A stretch of 64,000 bases of DNA from Microbacterium ureisolvens (GTDB lineage Bacteria; Actinomycetota; Actinomycetes; Actinomycetales; Microbacteriaceae). Position numbers and translations under genes: made by a program. The DNA lies in assembly GCF_019511645.1 (NCBI RefSeq), contig NZ_JAEUAX010000011.1:1-64000 (forward strand). Direction: 5' to 3'. Under the pieces are notes generated by a model. It saw only the letters and a program-made list of their open reading frames with translations, searched no databases and had not been told where the DNA came from. Within the stretch, counting starts at the first letter, position 1, and each line of letters opens with the position of its first letter. This document shows positions 28,063 through 36,957 of this stretch, piece after piece.

Positions 28063-30444
28063 ATGACCTCGCCTCACCACGCGAACCGGCGCCCCTCGGG
28101 GTGGCTGCGGATCGGCATCCCCGCCCTCCTCGTCCTCATCTGGCTGGCCGCGGGATCCATCGGCGGTCCCTACTTCGGCAAGGTCGACGAGGTGTCGAGC
28201 AATGACCGCTCGTCGTTCCTGCCCGAGAGTGCCGACGCGACACAGGTCAACGAGCGCCTCGCGGACTTCCTCGGCGGCGACAGCATCCCCGCGGTCGTCG
28301 TCGTCACGGGGGACGGCGAACTCACCGACGACGACATCGCCGACGTGCAGACGCTGGCCGACGACATCGCCGAGGTCGAGGGCGTACAGGAGGACGTGTC
28401 GCCGCCCATCCCCTCGGACGACGGCGAGGCCGTGCAGATCTTCGTGCCGATCGACGCCTCGGGCGAGGTGGGGCCGATCGTCGACGAGATCCGCTCTCTC
28501 GTCGCCGAAGACCTGCCATCCGGGCTCGAGGGCTGGGTCACCGGCCCCGCCGGGTTCACCGCCGACCTCGTCGAGGGCTTCCTCGGGATCGACGGGCTCC
28601 TCCTGGGCGTGGCGTTGCTCGCGGTCTTCCTGATCCTCGTGATCGTCTACCGCTCGCCGCTGCTACCGGTCCTCGTGCTGCTGACGTCGATGTTCGCGCT
28701 GTGCGCAGCCCTCCTTGCCGTGTGGTGGCTGGCGTACGCCGGCATCGTGGTGCTCAACGGGCAGGTGCAGGGAATCCTGTTCATCCTCGTGATCGGCGCG
28801 GCCACCGACTACGCGCTGCTGTACGTCGCGCGGTTCCGCGAATCCATCGCGACCGGGATATCGAGATGGGATGCTGCGCTCTCGGCGTGGCGCGGAGCCT
28901 TCGAGCCGATCCTGGCCTCGGGCGGCACGGTGATCGCGGGCTTGCTCTGCCTGCTGCTCTCCGACCTCGCCACCAACCGCGCCCTCGGCCCGATCGCCTC
29001 GATCGGGATCGTCTTCTCGATGCTGTCGGCGCTGACGTTCCTGCCGGCGCTTCTCGCGTTGTGCGGGCGCGCGGCGTTCTGGCCCTTCATTCCGAAGGAG
29101 CCGATCGCGATGATCCCCGACGACCTCACCCAGCCGGTCAAGGGCTTCTGGCCGCGCCAGGCGCGGTTCGTCGCCCGCCACGCCCGCATCGTGTGGATCG
29201 CGTGCACCATCGTGCTGCTCGCCGGTGCTGTGGGCATCACGCAGCTGAAAGCCGACGGCGTGCCCACGAGCGACCTCGTGCTCGGATCATCCGAGGCCCG
29301 CGACGGCCAGGAAGTGCTCGCCGAGCACTTCCCGGCGGGTTCCGGCTCGCCGGTGTACGTGATCGTGCCCGAGCAAGACCTCGCCGACACGGTCGCCGTG
29401 CTCGATGAGTCGGACGGCATCGAGTCGGTCTCGGTCGCCTCCGAGGACTCGCCCACGGGTCAGACGCAGGTGGTCATCGAGAACGGGGAGCCGGTGTTCA
29501 CCGTGGTCGGCCCGCCGGGCACGCCGGCACCGGAGCCGACGGTCTCGGACGGCGACGTGCTGGTGATCGGGACCCTGACGGATGCTGCCGACTCCGTCGC
29601 CGCCGAAGACACGGTGCGAGAGCTCCGTGCCGAACTGGACGAGACGCTGGGCGCGGGGACGGCGATCGTCGGCGGCGAGACCGCGACCGACATCGACACG
29701 AATGACACGTCGACGCGCGACCGTACGGTGATCATCCCGGTCATCCTCGTGGTGATCCTCGTCATCCTGATGCTGCTGCTGCGCTCGCTGCTGGCCCCGG
29801 TGCTGCTCATCGGCACCGTGATCCTGTCGTTCGCGACGGCGCTCGGCGTGAGCGCGCTCGTCTTCAACGAGGTGTTCGGCTTCCCGGGGGCCGACCCCGC
29901 GGTGCCGCTCTACGGCTTCGTGTTCCTCGTCGCGCTCGGCGTCGACTACAACATCTTCCTGATGTCGCGTGTGCGCGAGGAGTCGCTCGTCCACGGCACG
30001 AGACCCGGCATCCTCCGCGGCCTCGTCGCCACCGGCGGGGTGATCACGTCGGCAGGGCTCGTGCTCGCCGCCACCTTCGCGGCGCTCGGCGTCATCCCGA
30101 TCCTCTTCCTGGTGCAGATCGCGTTCATCGTCGCCTTCGGTGTGCTGCTCGACACGTTCATCGTGCGGTCGCTCCTGGTTCCGGCGCTCTCGTACGATAT
30201 CGGCAAGGCGATCTGGTGGCCCTCGAAGCTGTGGCGGCGTGATGCCGGCGCTGCGCCGAACAGCAACTCCGCTTCGAACGCGCGGGCACGGCCCGACACG
30301 CCCGCTGCCGCGGCACCCGCGGCGCAATCGGGCGGAGCTGCGGCTCACGACGAGCCGCTCCCGGTGGACATCGACCCCGAGCTCGTGGCCGGCGACGGGC
30401 ACCCCCTCACCCGCGAGGAGTACAGGCGTACGCTCGAACCATGA
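28063..30444 (+). CDS. MMPL-family (RND-type) transporter
   Basis: A 793-residue membrane protein with about twelve helices in two halves. Each half has one helix, a large periplasmic-side domain, then a five-helix bundle. GAATDYALLYVARFRE and GVDYNIFLMSRVREE are the two MMPL signatures on the transport helices, including the proton-relay Asp-Tyr pairs. Actinobacterial MMPL proteins move lipids, antibiotics or siderophores. The C-terminus is a Pro/Ala-rich cytosolic tail. ATG 28063 follows TAAGCT by 6 nt, so the mRNA is probably leaderless. It overlaps the next gene by ATGA. Confidence 0.92.
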   Translation: MTSPHHANRRPSGWLRIGIPALLVLIWLAAGSIGGPYFGKVDEVSSNDRSSFLPESADATQVNERLADFLGGDSIPAVVVVTGDGELTDDDIADVQTLADDIAEVEGVQEDVSPPIPSDDGEAVQIFVPIDASGEVGPIVDEIRSLVAEDLPSGLEGWVTGPAGFTADLVEGFLGIDGLLLGVALLAVFLILVIVYRSPLLPVLVLLTSMFALCAALLAVWWLAYAGIVVLNGQVQGILFILVIGAATDYALLYVARFRESIATGISRWDAALSAWRGAFEPILASGGTVIAGLLCLLLSDLATNRALGPIASIGIVFSMLSALTFLPALLALCGRAAFWPFIPKEPIAMIPDDLTQPVKGFWPRQARFVARHARIVWIACTIVLLAGAVGITQLKADGVPTSDLVLGSSEARDGQEVLAEHFPAGSGSPVYVIVPEQDLADTVAVLDESDGIESVSVASEDSPTGQTQVVIENGEPVFTVVGPPGTPAPEPTVSDGDVLVIGTLTDAADSVAAEDTVRELRAELDETLGAGTAIVGGETATDIDTNDTSTRDRTVIIPVILVVILVILMLLLRSLLAPVLLIGTVILSFATALGVSALVFNEVFGFPGADPAVPLYGFVFLVALGVDYNIFLMSRVREESLVHGTRPGILRGLVATGGVITSAGLVLAATFAALGVIPILFLVQIAFIVAFGVLLDTFIVRSLLVPALSYDIGKAIWWPSKLWRRDAGAAPNSNSASNARARPDTPAAAAPAAQSGGAAAHDEPLPVDIDPELVAGDGHPLTREEYRRTLEP

Positions 30445-31025
30445 GCAAGGCACTGTTCATCGTCGACGTCCAGAACGACTTCACCGAGGGAGGTGCGCTC
30501 GCCGTTGAGGGCGGGGACGCCGTCGCGCAGCGCATCTCGGAGTTCCTCGTCACGCACGCCGAGGAGTACGCCCTGATCGTCGCCTCGCGCGACTGGCACC
30601 ACGCCGAAGGCGACAACGGCGGGCACTTCCACCCGGAGCCCGACTTCGTCGACACGTGGCCGGTCCACTGCGTCAGTGGCACCGAGGGCGCCGAGTACGA
30701 CCCCGGCCTCGACACGACGGCGGTGACCCACCACGTCAAGAAGGGGCAGGGAAGACCCGCGTACTCGCTGTTCGAAGGCACCACCGATGACGGCGTCACC
30801 GTCGCGCACCTCCTCGAGGAGCACGGCGTGGTCGACGTCGACATCGCCGGCATCGCCACCGACTACTGCGTGCGCGCGTCGGCCCTCGACGCCATCGAGC
30901 ATGGACGGCACGTCCGCGTCCTCACCGATCTCGTGGCCGGGGTCGCGGCTGAATCCAGCGACGCGGCGCTCGCCGAGCTCGCGCACGCGGGCGCCGAACT
31001 CGCACCCTCGGGACTCGGTGACTGA
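30441..31025 (+). CDS. pncA: Nicotinamidase/isochorismatase-family cysteine hydrolase
   Basis: A 194-residue cytosolic enzyme of the PncA type, hydrolysing nicotinamide to nicotinate in NAD salvage. The catalytic triad is visible: Asp9 (FIVDVQNDF), Lys100/101 (HHVKKGQ) and Cys143 (ATDYCVRAS). Metal ligands are Asp51/His53 (SRDWHH) and nearby His residues. ATG 30441 overlaps the MMPL stop, but TACGCT 6 nt upstream also gives it a likely own leaderless start. PncA fits the motifs well; another amide substrate is less likely. Confidence 0.85.
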   Translation: MSKALFIVDVQNDFTEGGALAVEGGDAVAQRISEFLVTHAEEYALIVASRDWHHAEGDNGGHFHPEPDFVDTWPVHCVSGTEGAEYDPGLDTTAVTHHVKKGQGRPAYSLFEGTTDDGVTVAHLLEEHGVVDVDIAGIATDYCVRASALDAIEHGRHVRVLTDLVAGVAAESSDAALAELAHAGAELAPSGLGD

Positions 31026-31114
31026 CGACGCCGCGCTGCCTACCGCCGAGGGAGTCGGTGCGGCGCTCGTGGCGCAGCATCCGTCGACGAACGCCGACCG
31101 CTACTGTCGGGGTC

Positions 31115-31564
31115 GTGACCGAGATCCGTCCCCTCACCTCCACCGACCGCGAGGCCTGGCTTCCGCTCTGGCACGGCTATATCGAGTTCTACGAGTCCGA
31201 GGTGTCGGACGAGCAGACCGCACTGACGTGGAACCGCCTCCTCGACCCGCAGTTCCCGATTCACGGGGCGATCGCCACGGGTGACGGCGGCCGCGCCATC
31301 GGGTTCGTGCACTGGCTCACGCACGCCGCCACGTGGTCGGCGACGCCCTACGTCTACCTTGAGGACCTCTTCGTCACACCCGACACCCGCGGCACCGGCG
31401 CGGGGCGTGCACTCATCGCCCACGTGACCCAATGGGCGCGCGAGCACGACGCGGCCAAGGTGTACTGGCTCACACAGGAGACCAACGCCACCGCGCGGTC
31501 GCTCTACGACCGCGTCGCGACCCGCACCGGGTTCGTGCACTACGAGATCGGGCCCATGCCATGA
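31115..31564 (+). CDS. GNAT-family N-acetyltransferase
   Basis: A 149-residue acetyl-CoA-dependent acetyltransferase. Motif A is LEDLFVTPDTRGTGAGRALI (around 85-104) with the R-G-x-G-x-A loop that binds the CoA pyrophosphate; motif B is VYWLTQETNATARSLYDR. Substrate unknown. I start at GTG 31115 because TACTGT lies 7 nt before it; an earlier in-frame ATG at 31058 would read through that promoter. Its stop overlaps the next gene (ATGA). Confidence 0.85.
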   Translation: MTEIRPLTSTDREAWLPLWHGYIEFYESEVSDEQTALTWNRLLDPQFPIHGAIATGDGGRAIGFVHWLTHAATWSATPYVYLEDLFVTPDTRGTGAGRALIAHVTQWAREHDAAKVYWLTQETNATARSLYDRVATRTGFVHYEIGPMP

Positions 31565-31869
31565 GCGAGACCCCCGCCGCACCGACCGGGGGTCGCGTCG
31601 TCGACATCACCGTCACCGTGGCGCTGATCCTGATCTCGCTGGGCACCGCGGTGTGCTTCTTCTTCGCCGCGCTGCTGTGGGCGATGGGCGCCGTCGACAA
31701 CGGCGGGGCGGTCGCCCTCGGGGGCTACGCCCCGCTCGCCCTCACGGTGCTCGGCGCGTTCGCCGGGATCGTGGCGCTCGCTCGTCGGCGCACCGCGTTC
31801 TGGTACCCGCTCGGTGCCCTCGTGCTCAGCGTCGTCGTCTGGTTCATCGCGGGGGCGGTCGTCCGCTGA
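31561..31869 (+). CDS. Small integral membrane protein, unknown
   Basis: A 102-residue protein with three predicted helices (about 17-41, 52-74 and 82-101) and little else. It overlaps the GNAT stop by ATGA and so is translated with it. No named family recognised. It may be a membrane partner of the acetyltransferase, but this is context only. Confidence 0.75.
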   Translation: MSETPAAPTGGRVVDITVTVALILISLGTAVCFFFAALLWAMGAVDNGGAVALGGYAPLALTVLGAFAGIVALARRRTAFWYPLGALVLSVVVWFIAGAVVR

Positions 31870-31922
31870 CCCCGCGCGGAACGCGCGCGCTGTCTTTCGC
31901 GAACGTTGCGTCACCTGTCGAG

Positions 31923-31995
31923 TGGGCCCCGTGGGGCTCGAACCCACGACCCGCGGATTAAAAGTCCGATGCTCTACCGACTGAGCTAGAGGCCC
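31923..31995 (-). tRNA. tRNA-Lys (anticodon TTT)
   Basis: 73-nt cloverleaf on the minus strand. Acceptor GGGCCTC pairs with GGGGCCC (two G-T/G-C edges) plus discriminator A. Anticodon loop CTTTTAA gives anticodon TTT, reading AAA/AAG. The T arm contains GTTCGAGC. TAGGCT at 32005-32010 (minus) sits 9 nt upstream as the likely -10. Confidence 0.96.
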
Positions 31996-32043
31996 TCGCA
32001 GTCCAGCCTACTGTCCGTTCGACCTCTCGCCCGCCTCCGAGGA

Positions 32044-33459
32044 TCAGCGCTTGCCGTTGCCTTTGCCGCTGTTGCTTCCGGGCCCGTTGCCGTTGCCGTT
32101 GTTGTTGCCGGGACCGCTGTTGTCGCTCCCGCCCGAGCCGGTCTCGGCCGGCGGCACGTCCTCCGCCGGGGCCTGCTCATCGGGCACAGTCGCCGGTACC
32201 TCCTCCGCCGGTGCTTCCTCGGCTGGTGCGGGCGAATCCTGCTCCTCCACCACGGGTGACGTGGGTGCCGGCTCCGGCTCAGCCGACCAGACGTTCGACA
32301 GCCACAGGGTACCGAGAGCGAGCAGCACGGCGAGGAACGCCGCAGCGACGATCCCGATGATCAGCGCACGACGGGACGGGCGAACCTGCTCGTCCGGTTC
32401 CGACGGCACAAGGGATTCAGCGGTGTCAGTGACGGACGCGGCGGCTGCCATGCGGGCGTCGCGGCGGAGGGGTCCGCGCTCACCCGCGGGTGCCGGCGTC
32501 GGCAGGGCCGGCGAGAAGACCTGGGTAGGTGCGGTGACAGGCGTCGCGGCCGGAGTCGCGACCGGCGCGGTCGAGGGGTCGGCCTTCTCGCGGGCGATGG
32601 TGTTCTCCATCGCCGCCAGGCGCGACGCAGCGGTCACGACCTCGAGCGCGGTGGGACGGTCGTCGGGGCGGATCGCCGTCATCCCGCGCAGCAGCCCCTG
32701 CCACGACGGGTGGAGGGACTCCGGGATCTTGGGCGCCGCCGAAAGCCGCGCCATGACGGTGCCGATGCCCTCAGCCTCCCCGAACGGGCGTTCGCCGGTG
32801 AGCGCCTCGATCAGGAGGAGCCCGAAGGCATAGATGTCGGCCGGCGGTGCCGGGGCGACGCCGCGCGCCTGCTCCGGTGCGACGTACGCCATGGTCCCGA
32901 CGATGACCCCGGGAGTCGTCACGCGGGCGCGGGCCGAGTCCATCAGATAGGCGATGCCGAAGTCGGCCAGCTTCGCGCGCCACTCCCAGCCGGGCCGGGG
33001 TGACGCCCACAGCAGGACGTTCGAAGGCTTGATGTCACGATGCACGACCCCGTGGTCGTGTGCGACGTGCAGTCCTTCCGCGATGTCGATCGCGATCGAG
33101 GCGACCACCCGGGGGTCGACCGGTCCCCGCGCGATCAGGTCCCGCAAGGTGATGCCGTCGACGTGCTCCATCACCAGGTAGCTGACCTCGTCCGAGCCGA
33201 CGCGGGCGTCGAACACGGTGACGAGCGAGTGATGGCTGAGAGAAGCGAGGAGGGTCGTCTCCGACAGTGCGCGCTCGACGGAGCCGATGCCGTCCGTGGG
33301 CTCACGGAACACCTTCACGGCGACCGAGCGCTGGAGGTGGGTGTCGTCGGCGCGGTACACGCGTGCCATGCCGCCTTCGCCGATGCGTTCGCGCAGCAGG
33401 TAGCGCTCATCGAGGAGCTCGCCGGTGGAGAGCTCTCCGGACGCGAGCAGGTCAGTCAC
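32044..33459 (-). CDS. Membrane Ser/Thr protein kinase (Hanks type) with Gly/Asn-rich tail
   Basis: A 471-residue PknB-like receptor kinase. The kinase domain (about 20-285) has the Gly loop GEGGMARVY, ATP-binding Lys49 (VAVKVF), catalytic HRDIKPSN with Asp142, DFG at 166-168 and GTMAYVAPEQ. One transmembrane helix (about 362-391) follows an Ala/Thr/Pro-rich juxtamembrane linker with possible phosphosites. The outer part is about 80 residues: a Pro/Glu-rich run, then a Gly/Asn/Ser tail, with no PASTA repeats. GTG 33459 has GGAGG upstream. Ligand unknown. Confidence 0.93.
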   Translation of the reverse strand: MTDLLASGELSTGELLDERYLLRERIGEGGMARVYRADDTHLQRSVAVKVFREPTDGIGSVERALSETTLLASLSHHSLVTVFDARVGSDEVSYLVMEHVDGITLRDLIARGPVDPRVVASIAIDIAEGLHVAHDHGVVHRDIKPSNVLLWASPRPGWEWRAKLADFGIAYLMDSARARVTTPGVIVGTMAYVAPEQARGVAPAPPADIYAFGLLLIEALTGERPFGEAEGIGTVMARLSAAPKIPESLHPSWQGLLRGMTAIRPDDRPTALEVVTAASRLAAMENTIAREKADPSTAPVATPAATPVTAPTQVFSPALPTPAPAGERGPLRRDARMAAAASVTDTAESLVPSEPDEQVRPSRRALIIGIVAAAFLAVLLALGTLWLSNVWSAEPEPAPTSPVVEEQDSPAPAEEAPAEEVPATVPDEQAPAEDVPPAETGSGGSDNSGPGNNNGNGNGPGSNSGKGNGKR

Positions 33460-33579
33460 ATGTCCTCCCACCCGATGCCCGCACCCCTCCGGCGCCGCAC
33501 CGGGTCTGCATCCACCGTACGGATTGCGGCCCCCGCGAATCGAGGGCTTGACGAGGGTTCGCCGACGTGCAACCGGCAC

Positions 33580-33623
33580 GGCGAGACCGCCGGCGCCACC
33601 TCGCAGGCGCCGGCGGTCTCGCC
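33580..33623 (-). terminator. Hairpin after the fasciclin gene
   Basis: Perfect 18-bp arms (33580-33597 with 33606-33623) and an 8-nt loop, rich in G+C. It lies just downstream of the minus-strand fasciclin gene and is its likely terminator. There is no T-run, so termination may be atypical. Confidence 0.65.
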
Positions 33624-33654
33624 GCCCCCAGGTGCCGGCCGAAGCCGGCGTCGG

Positions 33655-34317
33655 TCACTGCGCCGGAGGCATCAGGACCGCGTCGATCAGGTACACGGTG
33701 GCGTTGGCTGTCTGCACACCGCCGCAGATGACGTTGGCGTCGTTGACCATCCAGTTCTCGCCCTCGCCGGTGACCTCGAGGTCGGCGCCCTGCACCGTGG
33801 TGTGCGTGCCCGCGATGTCGGCCGGCTCGATCTGGCCGGGCACCACGTGGTACGTGAGGATCGAGGTCAGCGTGGCGGTGTCGGTCTTCAGCGACTCGAT
33901 CGTGGCCGGATCGAGCTTGGCGAACGCGTCGTCGACCGGTGCGAACACCGTGAACTCATCGCCGTTCAGAGTGTCGACGAGGTTCACGTCCGGGTTGAGC
34001 TGTCCGCTCACGGCTGCGGTGAGCGTGGTCAGCATCGGATTGTTGGATGCTGCGACCGCGACCGGGTCGGCCGACATCCCCTCGATCGAGCCATCGCCGT
34101 CCGGGACGGCCTCGGCGTACGCGGCGCAGCCCGGGCCCACGAGGTTCGCGGCCGGGTCGGCCGTCATCGCCTCCTCTGTGGCTTCCATGGATGGCGTCGA
34201 CGGCTCGGTCGAGGGCTCGGCGGCGGACCCGCCCATCGAGCACGCGGACAGCGCGAAGGTCGCGGCGACGGCGAGGGCGAGCCCGGCCGTCAGGCGCTTC
34301 CCAGTGGTGCGAGACAT
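33655..34317 (-). CDS. Fasciclin-domain lipoprotein (MPT83/MPT70-like)
   Basis: A 220-residue surface lipoprotein. The signal peptide ends LSAC, followed by a Ser/Thr/Glu/Pro linker. The FAS1 domain (about 85-218) has [26 protein letters not shown] and LTYHVVPG, the classic FAS1 H1 and H2 boxes. M. tuberculosis MPT83/MPT70 are of this type and are SigK-controlled beside dipZ, exactly the neighbours here. AGGAGG gives a strong ribosome binding site at ATG 34317. A SigK-like promoter (34405-34434, minus) lies about 90 nt upstream. Confidence 0.93.
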   Translation of the reverse strand: MSRTTGKRLTAGLALAVAATFALSACSMGGSAAEPSTEPSTPSMEATEEAMTADPAANLVGPGCAAYAEAVPDGDGSIEGMSADPVAVAASNNPMLTTLTAAVSGQLNPDVNLVDTLNGDEFTVFAPVDDAFAKLDPATIESLKTDTATLTSILTYHVVPGQIEPADIAGTHTTVQGADLEVTGEGENWMVNDANVICGGVQTANATVYLIDAVLMPPAQ

Positions 34318-34404
34318 GTCTTCCTCCTCTAGTGCGTGCGGTCCTGACGACCGCGGTCTGCTGGTCCCCGGCGGGGTGCGAGCCACGGGAGCGGCTACAC
34401 GGGC

Positions 34405-34434
34405 TGTTCGGAGGGCTGTGCGCATCGGATTGGA
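34405..34434 (-). promoter_or_regulatory. SigK-type promoter for the fasciclin gene
   Basis: On the minus strand TCCAATCC (34427-34434), 16 nt, CGAACA (34405-34410). It matches the divergent dipZ promoter in both boxes and spacing, and the bases after the first box (GATGCG and GAAGCG) also match. It resembles the mycobacterial SigK consensus as I recall it (CCATCC, 16-17 nt, CCGAAT). Confidence 0.72.
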
Positions 34435-34545
34435 GATCTTCCGGCCGTCTTGCCGCGGCCTCCGGTCCGTCGGGGGCCGTGACGCGCGGCATCGTCGAGT
34501 CATTCCGCGTGTTGCGGCCCCCCAGCGTGGCCGCGGGGCTGGGCG

Positions 34546-34575
34546 TCCAATCCGAAGCGTCGCCCAGCGCGAACA
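34546..34575 (+). promoter_or_regulatory. SigK-type promoter for dipZ-sigK-rskA
   Basis: TCCAATCC (34546-34553), 16 nt, CGAACA (34570-34575), 24 nt before the dipZ start. The twin of the minus-strand promoter in the same spacer. Since sigK is in this transcript, the sigma factor would drive its own operon. Confidence 0.72.
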
Positions 34576-34599
34576 ACCGGCGACGCACGAGGGGGACGC

Positions 34600-36321
34600 A
34601 TGGAGCTCGTCATCATCGGTCTGCTGGGCGGACTCATCACGGGGATCTCGCCGTGCATCCTGCCGGTGCTGCCGGTCATCTTCCTCACCGGGGGTGCGCA
34701 GTCGGCGAGGATGGACGGCGATGCGAACCCGGCGTCGCGGTGGCGCCCGTATCTGGTGATCGCGGGGCTGATCACGAGCTTCACCCTCGTGACGCTGCTC
34801 GGCTCGCTGCTGGTGGGCGCGCTCGGCCTGCCGCAGGACGTGCTGAGGTGGGCAGGCATCGCGGTGCTCGTGCTGATCGGCGTCGGCCTTCTCGTCCCGA
34901 GGTTCGAGCAGCTGCTCGAGAAGCCGTTCCAGAAGCTCGCGCGCCGCACCGAGGTGCAGAACCGGGGAAGCGGTTACGGCGTCGGCCTCGCCCTCGGCAC
35001 CGTGTTCGTCCCGTGCGCCGGGCCGGTCCTCGCCGCGATCATCGTGGCGGGTTCCACCGGGCGGATCGACGCCGGCACCCTCGTGCTCACGATGTCGTTC
35101 GCGGTCGGCGTCGCCGTGCCGCTGCTCTTCTTCGCGCTCGCCGGTCGCGGTCTCGTCGAGCGCATCCGTGCGTTCCGCACGCGGGAGCGCGGTCTGCGCA
35201 TCGCCGCCGGGATCGCCATGCTCGCGCTGGCGGTCGGCCTGGTGTTCAACGCCCCGCAGGTGCTGCAGCGGCTCGTGCCCGACTACACCGCGGGCATCCA
35301 GCGCGAACTGACCGACAGCCCCGACGCGCGGCGCGCGCTCGACCTCGGGGGCCTCGTCACCGATGAGAACGAGGACCTCGACCGGTGCACCAACGGCGCT
35401 CCCGAGCTGGAGTCCTGCGGAACCGCCCCGGGCATCCGCGGCATCGAGGCGTGGCTCAACACACCGGGCGGGGCCGCCGTCGATCTGGAGGATCTGCGGG
35501 GGCGGGTCGTGCTCATCGACTTCTGGGCATACTCGTGCATCAACTGCCAGCGCAGCATCCCGCACGTGGTCGCGTGGGACGCCGCCTACCGCGATGCGGG
35601 GCTCAGGGTGATCGGCATCCACTCGCCCGAGTACGCCTTCGAGAAGGACGCCGACAACGTCGCAGCCGGTGCCCGGGACTTCGGGATCAGCTATCCGGTC
35701 GCGCTCGACAACAGCCTCTCGACGTGGACGAACTACCGCAACCGCTACTGGCCGGCGCACTACCTGGTGGACGCCGAGGGCACGGTCCGGCACATCGCCT
35801 TCGGCGAGGGGAACTACGCCGCGACCGAGAAGCTGATCCGCGAGCTGCTCGAGGATGCCGACCCGGGTGTCGCGCTGCCCGACGCCACCGAGGTCGCCGA
35901 TGAGACGCCCGCCGGCGGCACCCGCACGCGGGAGACCTTCCTGGGCTCGTCGAAGGACGTGAACTACGGCGGCACCGGCCCGTATCGAGCGGGTGACGGC
36001 GCCTACGCGCTGCCCGCGGTCCAGCCCGACGACTCGTTCGCGCTCGACGGCTCGTGGCGCGTCGAGTCGCAGTACGCCGCGCCGTCGGGCGAGGGTGGCG
36101 GCAGCATCCGTCTGCGCTTCCGCGCCGACGAGGTGCGCATGGTGCTCGCCGGCGCAGGCGAGGTGCGCGTGCGCCTCGACGGCGGGAGCGAGAAGGCCGT
36201 GGTCGTCTCGGGGACGCCCCGCTCGTACGCCGTCGCCCAGCACGCGGGGGATGAGGGAGCGCACGTTCTCGATGTCGAGGTGTCACGGGGCGTCGAAGTG
36301 TACTCGTTCACGTTCGGGTGA
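34600..36321 (+). CDS. dipZ: DipZ: CcdA-like membrane protein fused to thioredoxin-like domain
   Basis: A 573-residue redox protein. The N-terminal CcdA/DsbD-type part (about 1-235, six or more helices) has Cys19 ([10 protein letters not shown]) and a second membrane Cys (FVPCAGPVL). It carries reductant across the membrane to the outer thioredoxin-like domain (about 285-440), active site Cys313-x-x-Cys316 in the sequence SCINC. The C-terminal beta-rich domain (about 455-573) resembles the carbohydrate-binding-like module of M. tuberculosis DipZ. It probably keeps envelope cysteines reduced or folded. It heads dipZ-sigK-rskA from a SigK-type promoter. Confidence 0.93.
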   Translation: MELVIIGLLGGLITGISPCILPVLPVIFLTGGAQSARMDGDANPASRWRPYLVIAGLITSFTLVTLLGSLLVGALGLPQDVLRWAGIAVLVLIGVGLLVPRFEQLLEKPFQKLARRTEVQNRGSGYGVGLALGTVFVPCAGPVLAAIIVAGSTGRIDAGTLVLTMSFAVGVAVPLLFFALAGRGLVERIRAFRTRERGLRIAAGIAMLALAVGLVFNAPQVLQRLVPDYTAGIQRELTDSPDARRALDLGGLVTDENEDLDRCTNGAPELESCGTAPGIRGIEAWLNTPGGAAVDLEDLRGRVVLIDFWAYSCINCQRSIPHVVAWDAAYRDAGLRVIGIHSPEYAFEKDADNVAAGARDFGISYPVALDNSLSTWTNYRNRYWPAHYLVDAEGTVRHIAFGEGNYAATEKLIRELLEDADPGVALPDATEVADETPAGGTRTRETFLGSSKDVNYGGTGPYRAGDGAYALPAVQPDDSFALDGSWRVESQYAAPSGEGGGSIRLRFRADEVRMVLAGAGEVRVRLDGGSEKAVVVSGTPRSYAVAQHAGDEGAHVLDVEVSRGVEVYSFTFG

Positions 36322-36354
36322 GGCGACGGCGGGTCGGAGGGAGGTGCGTAAGGC

Positions 36355-36957
36355 ATGCTGGTGGACATGGTGATCGACGGAATCGACGTGCCCGATGACG
36401 GCACCGAAGCGGTCGATCACATCGGAGAGCTGCTGCAGCGTGTCGCCGGCGGCGACCAGACAGCCTTCGGCCGCCTCTACGATCTGCTGTCTCCTCGGGT
36501 CTTCGGCCTGATCCTGCGGGTGCTCGTCGACCGCGCGCAGAGCGAGGAGGTGCTGCAGGAGGTGTTCCTCGAGGTGTGGCAATCCGCTGCGCGCTTCGCT
36601 CCGAACAGAGGACAGGGACGGTCGTGGGTGCTGACGATCGCGCACCGCCGGGCGGTCGACCGCGTGAGGTCGTCCCAGGCGGCGAGCGATCGCGACGTGC
36701 GGGTGGGCTTCAGGGACCTCGACGTCGCCCACGATGGGGTCTCCGAGCAGGCGGAGCTGCGCATCGAGGGGGAGAAGGTCGCCGCGGCGCTGTCGGGGCT
36801 TCCCGATCCCCAGCGGGAGGCGCTGACCCTCGCGTATTACGGGGGTTACAGTCAGAGCGAGATCGCTGCCCTGGTGGGGGCGCCGCTGGGGACGATCAAG
36901 ACGAGGATGCGGGACGGCCTGTCCCGCCTGAGAAGCGAGATGGGGGTGACCGCGTGA
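36355..36957 (+). CDS. sigK: ECF RNA polymerase sigma factor SigK
   Basis: A 200-residue ECF sigma factor. Region 2 (about 25-95) includes FGRLYDLLSPRVFGLILRVL and SEEVLQEVFLEVW; region 4 (about 145-195) has LPDPQREALTLAYYGGYSQSEIAALVG and GTIKTRMRDGL. It is SigK-like by neighbours: dipZ upstream, the RskA anti-sigma factor downstream, fasciclin gene divergent. GGAGG lies about 10 nt before ATG 36355; ATG 36367 is an alternative. Its stop overlaps rskA (TGATG), giving coupled synthesis of sigma and anti-sigma. Confidence 0.92.
   Translation: MLVDMVIDGIDVPDDGTEAVDHIGELLQRVAGGDQTAFGRLYDLLSPRVFGLILRVLVDRAQSEEVLQEVFLEVWQSAARFAPNRGQGRSWVLTIAHRRAVDRVRSSQAASDRDVRVGFRDLDVAHDGVSEQAELRIEGEKVAAALSGLPDPQREALTLAYYGGYSQSEIAALVGAPLGTIKTRMRDGLSRLRSEMGVTA

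Noticed and set aside
32051..32833. Long plus-strand ORF opposite the Ser/Thr kinase
   Set aside because: It is the antisense of the kinase tail and linker; repetitive Leu/Pro content mirrors the Gly/Asn tail on the other strand.
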